The notes beneath the pieces are model-generated. The model had not been told where the DNA came from, searched no databases, and saw nothing but the letters and a program-made list of their open reading frames with translations. Of a DNA stretch of 64,000 nt, positions 47,301 to 57,637 are shown one piece after another. The stretch is from positions 124,001 to 188,000 of the forward strand of contig JAJGOT010000421.1 of NCBI GenBank assembly GCA_022457155.1, given 5' to 3'. The stretch is from Cladopsammia gracilis. Lineage: Eukaryota > Cnidaria > Anthozoa > Scleractinia > Dendrophylliidae. A program made the position numbers and the translations under genes. The first letter of the stretch is position 1, and every line of letters starts with the position of its first letter.

Positions 47301-48474
47301 TACCCTCTTGTACTATTAGCAATGGCAGGGACTGTTGTGATCCTGAGTACTCCACTGTCACGTGTGCTTCTCCTAAAGGACGCACAGTTTCACCAGTGTA
47401 GGTTGACAGCAGAACATTGGTCGGTTTCATATCAACATCGGGGCAAACTTCTTTGAAGAAACTTATTGGCGCAAGAGACAGAGCACACCCAGTGTCTAAC
47501 TGCATAAAACAATCATTGTTTTCAATCTTCAATGGCACAGTAATTTCAGACCTAGACATGGCGTTTACATCATACATCATATACAGCTCGTCTTCTTCAG
47601 ACAACGGTTCTTCGGATAACTCCCTCTCAATGCACATAGGATTTATTCCACGCTTCTTACAGACTCGAGCAATATGTCCTCTTACATTACAGTTACGACA
47701 CACAGCACTTCTAAATTTGCATTTAGCTCTAGTGTGGTCAGCATTTCCACACGAAAAACAAGTGTAAGAAGTCGGCTGGTGAGGCGAAGCTGAATTTTGA
47801 CGAGGCAATTGTCGCGAAGGAAATTGTTGACGTGAATTTCCACGGAAGGCGGGTAAAAGCGAAACAGGAAAATCCTTGGAAACTGAATTCACAGGTTGTG
47901 ACACTTGTTGTTGTACTTGCAGGGTCTCTTTGGCTGCTGTTTCATCAGCTATGGCCACTTTCAAAGCTTCTTGAAAGGTGCGATCTTCGCTCAAGAGCTT
48001 TTTACGAGTAGGTGAATTGCGAATACCACACACGAACTGATCTCGAAGCGAACGGGTCAAAAATTCACCAAAATTACAGGTCGAAGCCAGATGCCTCAAA
48101 CGTGCGCTGTAAACTGAGACGCTTTCGTTTTCTTCTTGGCAACAACGGTGGAATCTGTACGATTCTGCGACCTCCAGTCGTTTAGGTTTAAAATGTTGTT
48201 GTAGTAACTCACATAATTCCTCGAAAGTTTTCTCTTTCGGGTTCTCTGGGCTGCACAAATCCCGAAGAACGCCATACGTATTATTCCCGATGATAGAAAT
48301 CATCGCGGCCACTTTTTTTTTGTTCGCCGCTGAAATAACTGCTGCTGATGATTCTGCTGGGTATTGTCCAATATTATTAGCAAAGAAGAACTGATCGAGT
48401 CTCTCAGAATATACAGTAAAGATCTCCGTAGTAGGATCAAATTCGCCGATAGTTCCCAACAGCGGCGACGCCAT
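44322..48474 (-). pseudogene. gag-pol: Gypsy 1 gag-pol (broken)
   Basis: The likely start is the ATG at 48474 (MASPLLGTIGEF); the frame is open 21 codons further upstream. Gag carries two CCHC knuckles (CFSCGNADHTRAKC and CRNCNVRGHIARVC), then an aspartic protease with QLDTGCA, then the RT. A TAA at 46789-46791 follows VFSVLDI, just before HAYHQIPI. The RT catalytic motif reads RLDD (about 46606-46620) where a tyrosine-type YxDD is usual. RNase H shows SCDASSYG and TDHRPLLSLF, integrase shows an HHCC finger, MDFAGP, SDNGPQF and NGHAERVVQ. An extra base in a G run at 45338-45341 shifts the frame between finger and core, and about a dozen residues seem to be missing after PQFTNN (near 45137). 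No functional polyprotein is expected. Confidence 0.88.
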
Positions 48475-48581
48475 GGCGGCGACAACAACCACTTGGATGA
48501 AAACACGAAACAGCCAAACCAAGTTAGAATGAATCATATGTTGAACGAAGTAATGCAGGAAATAATTGAAGTAAACTTATC

Positions 48582-48598
48582 CCATCCTCGTCGCCATT
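48582..48598 (-). other. Gypsy 1 primer-binding site
   Basis: Minus-strand TGGCGACGAGGATGGGA begins just inside the 5' LTR. It shares its first 14 bases with that of Gypsy 2, so both probably use the same tRNA, which I did not identify. Confidence 0.7.
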
Positions 48599-48749
48599 TG
48601 TTATGTCCTGGTAAATGGAGCGAAAGATAACTAAGGACGGAGAAAGTACAAGTAGACGAACGACAACAACATAACACACTTTAATCCACGTGCTCGTGCT
48701 CAGACATGCGCAATACAACAATGACGTAACAAAAGCCGATTATATAACA
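48599..48749 (-). repeat. Gypsy 1 5' LTR
   Basis: Same 151-bp sequence as the 3' LTR with no difference found by eye. Confidence 0.92.
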
Positions 48750-49264
48750 GCAAGGAACTCAAGTAAGACAAGCATTTCAAGCAAGGAAGGGAACTCATGG
48801 AAGCTAAGTATTTCAACAAGCCAAGCATCTTATGCAAGCCAAGAAACTCAAACAAGTCCAAACAACTCAAGAAAGACATGCAACTCAAGCAAGGCAAGCA
48901 TGTCAAGCAAGCCAACCTACTCAATTTAAGCCAAGCATCTCAAGCAAGCCAAGCAACTCAAGCAAACCAAGCACCTCAAGGAAGCCAAGCATCTAATGTA
49001 AGATAAGTGACTCAAGCAAATCAAGCATTTCAAGCAAGCCAAGCAACACAACAAAGACAAGCATCTCAAGCTACCCAGACAACTTAAGTAAGCAAAGCAT
49101 CTCAAGCAAGCCAACCAACACAAGTAAGCTAAGCATCTCAAGCAAGACAAGCAACTCAAACAAGCCAAGCATCTCAAGGAAGCCCAGCAACACAAGTAAG
49201 ACAAGCTTCTCAAGCAAACCAAGTAACTCAAGGAAGTCAAGCATCTCAAGCAAGCAAAGCATCT
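48750..49264 (+). repeat. 18-bp minisatellite array, segment V
   Basis: 515 bp of array between the two Gypsy elements. Its left end continues the sequence interrupted at 44058. Confidence 0.92.
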
Positions 49265-49420
49265 TGTAGTGTATTGCGGACCTACAATAGTTGTACCCAT
49301 AAGGCTATTGGATCTTGATTAAAAGGTTGTTGTTTGTTAATGGCGAATCAACCACGAGTGGTTTCTTGTTCTGTGTTCAATCCGCTTCTTTCGGTTCAAT
49401 CCGAAGAGTAAACCACTACA
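49265..49420 (+). repeat. Gypsy 2 5' LTR
   Basis: 156 bp, TGTAGTG to ACTACA. It contains the internal near-repeat TTCAATCCG (CTTC/AAGA). Confidence 0.93.
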
Positions 49421-49422
49421 AT

Positions 49423-49439
49423 TGGCGACGAGGATGATC
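49423..49439 (+). other. Gypsy 2 primer-binding site
   Basis: TGGCGACGAGGATGATC starts two bases after the LTR (the first T is shared with the spacer ATT). Confidence 0.75.
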
Positions 49440-49473
49440 TAAAAACTCGAGTTTTCAAGTCGGAGAAGGAATT

Positions 49474-52400
49474 ATGGCAGTAAATCTCGAGATTGGAGGA
49501 ATTACCCCGTTCGATTGCAAAGGCGATCAGACAAGTATCGGTCCCCGATGGAGACGATGGAAAACTGCTTTCCAATTTTTCGTGGATGGAAAAGGAGTGA
49601 AAGATGCGAAGCAGAAAAGAGCTCTGTTATTACATTCCGCAGGAATGGATGTTCAGGAAATATTCGCAACGCTAACTGACCCTGGCCCGCGTTCGCCAAG
49701 TTCTGGATCGGATAGTGCAAATGTTTATGAGAAAGCTCTTCGCACGCTCGACTCGTACTTCGAACCGCAAGTCAACGTACCGTACGAACGACACGTATTT
49801 CGACAAATGCGCCAGGAGGAGGCCGAAACCGTCGACCAGTTCGTAACCCGGCTAATGCGACAAGCCGAAAACTGTATGTTTGAGGGAAACAAAACGGAAC
49901 AGATTCGTGACCAGATAATCGATAAGTGCCATTCGAGTAAGCTCAGGAGAAAATTGTTAGAGAAAGGTCAGAGTCTAACACTGGAGCAGACCCAGTCGCT
50001 TGCCCGTTCAATGGAAGCAGCTGATATCCAAGCCAATAAAATGGAATCGAAAGGTGAAGTAAATAGCATCAGTGGAGGGAAGAGTGGCAGTTGCTACCGC
50101 TGTGGACGTGAAGGCCATTTCGCACGTGATCAAAGCTGTCCAGCGCTGAAGGCAACCTGTAACAAGTGCCACAACCAAGGACATTTTGCGAATATGTGCA
50201 AGACAAAGAAAGGTAAACGCTCTGAAACAGAACCGACAAAGAAAGGAAAAGGCAAAGACAATGCACCGCGACCGAGAGGGGGCGGTAAACAGAGAGTCCG
50301 GTGTGTAGAGGATGATGATGAGTATGCTTTCACAGTTGCCGATGAATATGTTTGTGGTGTAGAAGGTGGAACTGTCCAACTCAGTGTTGGAGGAGCGGTT
50401 ATAAAAGATGTGTTGATTGACTCCGGAGCATCCTGCAATGTTGTTGACCGAGAAACTTGGGAGGATCTGAAAAGGCAAGATATCAAATGCACATCAGAAA
50501 AGGGAACATACAAGATCTATCCGTATGGCTCTGCTGAACCACTTAGTACCCTGGGGAAGTTCAAGTCACTCGTAAAGTTCAACAACAAGGAGACCGAAGC
50601 AGAGTTCATTGTTATTAGTGGAAAAGGAAAACCTCTGCTTGGCCGGAAAACTGCACTACAACTGGGAGCGTTGAAGCTCGAGCCACAAGTCAGTAGTATT
50701 GATATGTCCCTGCAATCCAGATTCCGAGAGTGTTTTAGTGGCATTGGAAAGTTAAAGGACTATCAGGCCAAAATTCATGTTAATCCTGATGTTGTGCCAG
50801 TGGCCCAGAGCCCGAGGCGTATACCATTCAGCTTGAGAGAAAAGGTAGAAGCAAAGCTGAAGGAACTCCAAGAAGCAGATATCATAGAGAAAGTAGAAGG
50901 ACCCACCCCGTGGGTAAGTCCTGTTTGTGTAGTACCTAAACCATCAGGGGAAATAAGACTGTGTGTTGATATGAGAAGGGCAAATGAGGCCATCCAGAGA
51001 GAGAGGCATCCGATCCCAACCGTAGATGAGGTTCTCCAGAACATGAACCAGAGCACTGTATTTACCAAGCTGGACCTAAAATGGGGATTCCATCAAATAG
51101 AGTTAGCTGAAGACTCAAGGGAGATTACAACATTTACAACCAATGCAGGCTTATTTCGCTACAAGAGGCTTATGTTTGGGATAAGTTCTGCCCCAGAACT
51201 GTATCAACACATCATTCAGCAAGTGTTACATGATTGTGAAGGGGCCCATAATATCGCGGATGACATCATAGTCCATGGTGAAAATGTTGAAGAACACGAC
51301 CAGAGGTTGGAACAAGTTTTTCAGAGATTGAAAGACAAAGGCCTCACTGTAAACCCTGACAAGTGCCAGTTTAGAATCCCAAGAATTACCTTCATGGGAC
51401 ACGTGTTGTCCGAAAAGGGGATTGGCCCCGCAGAAGAAAAAGTAAAGGCAGTGTTTGAGGCGAGAGAGCCGGAAAGTGCAACAGAAGTCCGCAGTTTCCT
51501 CGGACTAGTAAATTTCTGTGCCCGTTTTATCCCGGATCTGGCGACAACAGCAGAACCGCTAAGAAAGCTCACACGGCAAGGAGTTACATTTCAATGGGGA
51601 TGTGAACAGCGACAAGCTTTCAAGCAGCTGAAGGAGAAGCTTTCCAAGGCTGAAACCCTGGCATATTTTGACAAGAATGCCAAGACTCAAGTGTTGGCGG
51701 ATGCAAGCCCGGTAGGACTGGGTGCTATCCTGATTCAGGAACAGGCTGGAACCAAACGTGTTGTTGCTTACGCCAGCAGAAGCCTAACGGATGTGGAGCG
51801 CCGTTACTCTCAGACAGAAAAAGAAGCATTAGGCCTGGTGTGGGCATGCGAGCGATTTCATGTTTATCTTTATGGTGTCCAGTTTGAATTACTAACTGAT
51901 CACAAGCCTTTAGAAGTGATTTATTCAAGCAAATCGAAACCATCTGCTAGAATTGAACGATGGGTTCTTAGACTGCAGCCTTACCATTTCACAGTAAAGT
52001 ACGTTCCAGGCTCGGAGAATATAGCTGATTCCCTGTCACGTCTCACACAGGTGGAAGGAACTGACCACAGGAACGTGGCTGAAGAGTACATTCGATTTGT
52101 GGCAAAGGAAGCATCCCCAAAAGCAATTCCAATTCAAGTGGTGGAACGTGAATCAGCGGCTGATCCCGAACTCTCTCAACTAAGAGAGTGCATTTCCAGT
52201 GGCGATTGGAGTTGTTGCCCTCCTGCATACAAAGCTGTGCGTTTTGAGCTTGCTGTGTTAGGCAAATTGGTGTTGAGGGGAACTAGAATTGTAATGCCAC
52301 AAAAGTTGCAGAAGCAAGTACTGGACCTCGCCCATGAGGGTCATCAAGGAATAGTTAAGACTAAACAAAGGCTACGCTCAAAGACTTGGTGGCCCAGCAT

Positions 52401-53418
52401 GGATAAAGGTGTTGAAAACAAGTGTAAAGTGTGCCATGGGTGCCAAATGGTGAGCCAGCCTGACCCCCCCGAGCCAATGAAACGAGCCGAATTTCCTGTT
52501 GAACCTTGGCATGACCTGGCGGGTGACCTACTTGGACCACTACCCTCAGGCGAATACCTCTTCGTCGTTGTGGATTATTATAGCCGCTATTTTGAAGTTG
52601 CTATCCTAAAGTCAGTGGTGTCAAGTCGGATTATTAACTGTCTTGAGGACATGTTTTCTACTCACGGGATACCTTACTCTATGAAGACAGACAATGGACC
52701 ACAGTTTATTTCTGAGGAAATAGAGATCTACTTTCAAGAAAATGACATTGAGCATCGAACATCTACCCCTCTCTGGCCCCAGGCGAATGGAGAAGTGGAG
52801 AGGCAAAATCGCAGTCTCCTCAAGGCAATCAGAATTGCACAGGCGGAAAAGAAGGACTGGCGGAGAGAGTTGCTGAAATTCCTTACGGCTTATAGAAGCA
52901 CACCCCATGCTACCACTGGAGTAAGTCCAGCCAAGCTCTTGTTTGGGCGAGAGATTCGCACTAAACTTCCCAGCATAGCAAGTGGTTATAGAGCGACAGG
53001 TGCAGATGAGTATGCTCGCGAAAGCGATGGCATTGCCAAGCAGAAAGGCAAGGACTATGCAGACGACCGACGAAATGCTAGGAAAAGTCACTTGGAATTG
53101 GGAGATCAAGTCCTACTCAAACAAAACAAAGGGAGTAAGCTGGACACGCCCTTTGCACCAGAACCATACAAGGTGGTGAGCAAGCAAGGGAATGAAGTGA
53201 CAGTCCAGTCAAGTACAGGGGAGAAATACCGCCGTAATGTCACTCATGTTAAGAAATACCATTCTGAAGTTACTGAAGATCCCAATCCAGATATTGCGTC
53301 CCAGCCAGAGCTGAACAATGGAACGATGAGAGATTCCAGCGATCCTGATACCCTTCCAAGGAGGTCGCAGAGGGAGCCCCGACCTCCAGGACACTTGAAA
53401 GACTATGAACTTTACTGA
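49474..53418 (+). CDS. gag-pol: Gypsy 2 gag-pol polyprotein, intact
   Basis: A single 1314-codon frame. Residues 1 to about 200 are Gag capsid; two CCHC knuckles follow at 207-222 (with one extra residue before the last cysteine) and 229-242. The aspartic protease has ID316SGAS. The RT has TKLD534L and the catalytic NIAD596D597; the alanine in place of the usual middle residue and the Asn-Ile lead are features I associate with one animal Gypsy group. RNase H shows LAD743AS and TDHKPLE. Integrase has the H-H-C-C zinc finger, then GD1018LLGP, TD1073NGPQF and VE1109R, so the DD35E spacing is right. The C-terminus is a GPY/F-like module without a chromodomain. No frameshift between gag and pol means both are made as one protein. 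The ATG at 49474 is the first in frame after the primer-binding site. Confidence 0.95.
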   Translation: MAVNLEIGGITPFDCKGDQTSIGPRWRRWKTAFQFFVDGKGVKDAKQKRALLLHSAGMDVQEIFATLTDPGPRSPSSGSDSANVYEKALRTLDSYFEPQVNVPYERHVFRQMRQEEAETVDQFVTRLMRQAENCMFEGNKTEQIRDQIIDKCHSSKLRRKLLEKGQSLTLEQTQSLARSMEAADIQANKMESKGEVNSISGGKSGSCYRCGREGHFARDQSCPALKATCNKCHNQGHFANMCKTKKGKRSETEPTKKGKGKDNAPRPRGGGKQRVRCVEDDDEYAFTVADEYVCGVEGGTVQLSVGGAVIKDVLIDSGASCNVVDRETWEDLKRQDIKCTSEKGTYKIYPYGSAEPLSTLGKFKSLVKFNNKETEAEFIVISGKGKPLLGRKTALQLGALKLEPQVSSIDMSLQSRFRECFSGIGKLKDYQAKIHVNPDVVPVAQSPRRIPFSLREKVEAKLKELQEADIIEKVEGPTPWVSPVCVVPKPSGEIRLCVDMRRANEAIQRERHPIPTVDEVLQNMNQSTVFTKLDLKWGFHQIELAEDSREITTFTTNAGLFRYKRLMFGISSAPELYQHIIQQVLHDCEGAHNIADDIIVHGENVEEHDQRLEQVFQRLKDKGLTVNPDKCQFRIPRITFMGHVLSEKGIGPAEEKVKAVFEAREPESATEVRSFLGLVNFCARFIPDLATTAEPLRKLTRQGVTFQWGCEQRQAFKQLKEKLSKAETLAYFDKNAKTQVLADASPVGLGAILIQEQAGTKRVVAYASRSLTDVERRYSQTEKEALGLVWACERFHVYLYGVQFELLTDHKPLEVIYSSKSKPSARIERWVLRLQPYHFTVKYVPGSENIADSLSRLTQVEGTDHRNVAEEYIRFVAKEASPKAIPIQVVERESAADPELSQLRECISSGDWSCCPPAYKAVRFELAVLGKLVLRGTRIVMPQKLQKQVLDLAHEGHQGIVKTKQRLRSKTWWPSMDKGVENKCKVCHGCQMVSQPDPPEPMKRAEFPVEPWHDLAGDLLGPLPSGEYLFVVVDYYSRYFEVAILKSVVSSRIINCLEDMFSTHGIPYSMKTDNGPQFISEEIEIYFQENDIEHRTSTPLWPQANGEVERQNRSLLKAIRIAQAEKKDWRRELLKFLTAYRSTPHATTGVSPAKLLFGREIRTKLPSIASGYRATGADEYARESDGIAKQKGKDYADDRRNARKSHLELGDQVLLKQNKGSKLDTPFAPEPYKVVSKQGNEVTVQSSTGEKYRRNVTHVKKYHSEVTEDPNPDIASQPELNNGTMRDSSDPDTLPRRSQREPRPPGHLKDYELY

Positions 53419-53581
53419 TGACACTGTTTTATCTGCTTTACTGTTTGTGAACAATAGAGAGCTATATTTTTTTTGGATCATGTTTATTCAGTATAGGAAA
53501 AACAAATCGTTTATATTCAGGACTTTGAACTTGAAGATTCAACAGAGTATTTCTTTAAGATTAAATTAGATTTAGATTTCT

Positions 53582-53595
53582 AAGGACAAGGGGGA
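53582..53595 (+). other. Gypsy 2 polypurine tract
   Basis: AAGGACAAGGGGGA ends one base before the 3' LTR. Confidence 0.75.
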
Positions 53596-53596
53596 T

Positions 53597-53752
53597 TGTA
53601 GTGTATTGCGGACCTACAATAGTTGTACCCATAAGGCTATTGGATCTTGATTAAAAGGTTGTTGTTTGTTAATGGCGAATCAACCACGAGTGGTTTCTTG
53701 TTCTGTGTTCAATCCGCTTCTTTCGGTTCAATCCGAAGAGTAAACCACTACA
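53597..53752 (+). repeat. Gypsy 2 3' LTR
   Basis: Same 156 bp as the 5' LTR. Confidence 0.93.
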
Positions 53753-53787
53753 CATCTGAAGCAAGCCAAGCACCTCGACGAAGTCAA

Positions 53788-53877
53788 GATATAATAATGA
53801 TAATAATAATATCAATAAGTACTTTATTAACGTGTCATTCGTTCTAGTTTACACGAAACTTGCAACTCAGGCATGAC
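53788..53877 (-). repeat. (TAA)n LINE-tail cassette 17
   Basis: Sits 30 bases after Gypsy 2; TAATGATAAT interruption and ATCAATAAG variant. Confidence 0.7.
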
Positions 53878-54630
53878 AAGCAACTCAAGCAAGCCAAGGA
53901 TCCCAAGCAAGCTAAGCAACGCAGGTAAGACAAGCATTTCAAGAAAGCCAAGTAACTCAAGGAAACCAAGCATCTCAAGCAAGCCAAGCATCTCATGTAA
54001 GATAAGTAACACAAACAAGCCAAGCATTTCAAGCAAGCCAAGAAAAACAAGTAAGACAAGCATCTCAAGCAAACCAAGTAACTCAAATAAGCCAAGCATC
54101 TCAAGTAAGCTAAGCATCCAAAGCAAGCCAAGAAACTCAAACAAGTCAAACAACTCAAGAAAGAAATGCAACTCAAGCAAGCCAAGCAACTCAATTTAAG
54201 CCAAGCATGTCAAGCAAGCCAAGCATCTCATGTAAGATGAGTAACTCAAGCAAGCCAAGCTTTCCAAGGAAGCCAAGCAACACAAGCAAAACAAGGATCT
54301 CAAGCAAGCCAAGCAACTTAAGTAAGCAGAGCAACTCAAGCAAGCCAAGCAACTCAAGGATGTCAAGCAACTCAAGCAAGACAAGCATCTCAAGCAAGCC
54401 AACCAACTCAAGCAACCCAAGCAACTCAAGCAAGCAAAGCATCTCTAGGAATACAGGCAACTCAAGAAAGTCAAGCAACTCAAGCAAGACAAGCAACTCA
54501 ACCAAGCCAAGCACCTCAAGCAAGCCAAGCAGCTCAAGTAAGACAAGCATCTCAAGCAACCCAAGTAACTCATAGAAACCAAGCAACTCAAGGAAGTCTA
54601 GCAACTCAAACAAGACAAGCAACACAAGCA

Positions 54631-54990
54631 AGACAAGCATCTCAAGCAAGCCAAGCAACTGAAGTAAGCAGAGCCACTCAAGCAAGCCAAGCAACTCAAG
54701 GATGTCAAGCAACTCAAGCAAGACGAGCGAGTCAAGGAAGCCAAGCATCTCAAGCAAGTCAAGCAACTCAAGTAAGCCAAGCATTTCAAGAAGGACAAGC
54801 ATCTCAAGCAAGACAAGCATCTCAAGCAAGCCAAGCAACTGAAGTAAGCAGAGCCACTCAAGCAAGCCAAGCAACTCAAGGATGTCAAGCAACTCAAGCA
54901 AGACGAGCGAGTCAAGGAAGCCAAGCATCTCAAGCAAGTCAAGCAACTCAAGTAAGCCAAGCATTTCAAGAAGGACAAGCATCTCAAGCA
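54631..54990 (+). repeat. 180-bp tandem duplication
   Basis: Copies at 54631-54810 and 54811-54990, each starting AGACAAGCATCTCAAGCAAG; 180 is ten 18-bp units. A further, slightly different relative lies near 55247. Confidence 0.8.
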
Positions 54991-57417
54991 AGCCAAGCAA
55001 CTCAAGCAAGCCAAGCAACTCAAGAAAGCCAAGCATCTCAAGCAAGCAAAGCATCTCTAGGAATACAAGCAACTCAAGAAAGTCAAGCAACTCAAGCAAG
55101 ACAAGCAACTGAAACAAGCTAAGAATCTCAAGCAAGCCAAGCAGCTCAAGTAAGACAAGCATCTCAAGCAACCCAAGTAACTCATAGAAACGAAGCAACT
55201 CAAGGAAGTCTAGCAACTCAAAAAAGACAAGCAACACAAGCAAGGCAAGCATCTCAAGCAAGCCAAGTAACTGAAGTAAGCAGAGCAACTCAAGCAAGCC
55301 AAGCAACTCAAGGATGTCAAGCAACTCAAGCAAGACGAGCGAGTCAAGGAAGCCAAGCATCTCAAGCAAGTCAAGCAACTCAAGTAAGCCAAGCATCTCA
55401 AGCAAGACAAGCATCTCAAGCAAGCCAAGCAACTCAAGCAAGCCAAGCATCTTAAGCAAGCCAAGCATCTCAAGGAAGCCAAGCAACTCAAGTAAGCCAA
55501 GCATTTCAAGAAGGACAAGCATCTCAAGCAAGCCAAGCATCTTAAGCAAGCCAAGCAACTCAAGCAAGCCAAGCAACTCAAGAAAGCCAAGCATCTCAAG
55601 CAATCAAAGCATCTCTAGGAATACAAGCAACTCAAGAAAGTCAAGCAACTCAAGCAAGACAAGCAACTGAAGGAAGCTAAGAATCTCAAGCAAGCCAAGC
55701 AGCTCAAGTAAGACAAGCATCTCAAGCAACCCAAGTAACTCATAGAAACCAAGCAACTCAAGGAAGTCTAGCAACTCAAATAAGACAAGCAACTCAAGCA
55801 AGCCAAGCATCTCAAGCAAGGCAAGGAACTTAATTAAGCAAAGCAACTCAAGTAAAACAAGCATTTCAAGCAAGGAAGGGAACTAATAGAAGCTAAGCAT
55901 TTCAAACAAGCCAAGCATCTCAAGCAAGCCACGAAACTCAAACAAGTCAAACAATTCAAGGAAGATATGCAACTCAAGCAAGCCAAGCATCTCAAGCAAG
56001 CCAAGCAACTCAATTTAAGCCAAGCATCTCAAGCAGACCAAGCATCTCAAGCAAGCCAAGCAACTCAAGCAAACCAAGCATCTCGAGCAAGCCAAGCATC
56101 TAATGTAAGATAAGTAACTCAAGCAAACCAAGCATTTCAAGCAAGTCAAGAAACACAACCAAGACAAGCAACTCAAGGATGTCAAGCAACTCAGGCAAGA
56201 GCGACTCAAGCAAGGCATCCATCTCAAGCAAGCCAAGCAACTCAAGTAAGCCAAGCATCTCAAGCAAGCCAAGAAACTCAAACAAGTCAAACAACTCAAG
56301 AAAGACGTGCAACGCGAGCAAGCCAAGCATGTCAAGCAAGTCAAGCAACTCAATTTAAGCCAAGCATCTCAAGCAAGCCAAGCATCTCAAGAAAGGAGAG
56401 CAAGTCAAGCAAATCAAACATCTCAAGGAAGCCAAGCATCTAATGGAAGATAAGTAACTCAAGGAAGCCAAGGATTTCAAGCAAGTCAAGCAACACAACA
56501 AAGACAAGCATCTCAAGCAAGCCAAACAACTTAAGTAAGCAAAGCAACTCCAGCAAGCCAAGCAACTCAAGGATGTCAAGCAACTCAAGCAAGACGAGCG
56601 ACTCAAGCTAGCCAACCATCTCAAGCAAGCCAAGCAACTCAAGTAAGCCAAGCATCTCAAGCAACACAAGCATCTCAAGCAAGCCAACCAACTCAAGGAA
56701 GCCAAGCAACTCAAGGAAGCAAGCATCTAAAGGAAGTAAAGCATCTCTAGGAATACAAGCAACTCAAGAAATTCAAGCGACTCAAGCAAGACAAGCAACT
56801 CAAGCAAACCAAGCACATCAAGCAAGCCAAGCAGCTCAAGTAAGACAAGCATCTCAAGCAACCCAAATAACTCATGGAAGCCAAGCAACTCAAGGAAGTC
56901 AAGCAACTCAAACAAGACAAGCAACTGAAGTAAGCAGAGCAACTCAAGCAAGACAAGCAGCTCAAGGATGTCAATCAACTCAAGCCACAAGAGCGAGTCA
57001 AGCAAGCCAAGCATCTCAAGGAAGCCAAGCAACTTAAGTAAGAACAGCAAGTCATCCAAGCCAAGCAACTCAAGGATGTGAAGCAACTCAAGCAAGACGA
57101 GCGAGTGAAGCAAGCCAAGCATCTCAAGCAAGCCAAGCAACGTAAGTAAGACAAGCATCTCAAGGAAGCCGAGTAACTCAAGGAAACGAAGCATCTCAAG
57201 CAAGCCAACCATCTCAAGCAAGCCAAGCAACTCAAGAAAGCCAAGCAACTCAAGCAAGACAAGCAACTCAAGAAAGTCAAGCATCTCAAGCAAGCCCAGC
57301 AACTCAAGAGAGCCAAGCATCTCAAGCAAGCAAAGCATCTCTGGGAATACAAGCAACTCAAGAACGTCAAGGGACTCAAGCAAGACAAGCATCTCAAGCA
57401 AGCCACGCAACTGAAGA

Positions 57418-57637
57418 GTACTCATATCACGGACATAAACAAACTATTGTGACAACGTCTCTTCACTGGGTAGTTCGCTACAAAGAGATGGCGATACACA
57501 AAACACGGCAGCCATATTCTGAAAGGGTGTACACATATCACTAATGACATGTGTATCCCCACCGCGAATACACATTTTATTAACGATATAAGTACGGGGT
57601 GCACATTTCACGGAGATACACAAATTATTGTGACAAG
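57418..57637. repeat. Palindrome block J
   Basis: Full length; the palindrome (57530-57555) has two changes, ATCACTAATGACATG. Confidence 0.8.

Larger units (their letters stand above)
44059..48749 (-). mobile_element. Ty3/Gypsy retrotransposon 1 (defective, minus strand)
   Basis: The two 151-bp LTRs start TGTTAT and end ATAACA and are identical by eye. A perfect 5-bp target duplication GCAAG flanks them (44054-44058 and 48750-48754). Order on the minus strand is LTR, primer-binding site, gag with two CCHC knuckles, protease, RT, RNase H, integrase, polypurine tract, LTR, which is the Ty3/Gypsy plan. The coding region has one stop, one frameshift and one likely deletion. Confidence 0.92.
49265..53752 (+). 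mobile_element. Ty3/Gypsy retrotransposon 2 (apparently intact)
   Basis: Two 156-bp LTRs (TGTAGTG...ACTACA) with no difference by eye, a perfect 5-bp target duplication CATCT (49260-49264 and 53753-53757), a primer-binding site, one uninterrupted gag-pol frame and a polypurine tract. Every part needed for autonomous movement is visible, and the age implied by identical LTRs is very low. Confidence 0.95.

Noticed and set aside
50008..53109. Minus-strand frames under the Gypsy 2 gag-pol
   Set aside because: Shadows of a fully open sense frame with all catalytic motifs.
54191..55603. 470-codon minus-strand Leu-rich open frame as a leucine-rich-repeat or membrane protein
   Set aside because: It is the complement of the 18-bp array; equally long frames exist in other frames and on the other strand, with no start context, signal peptide or unique domain.
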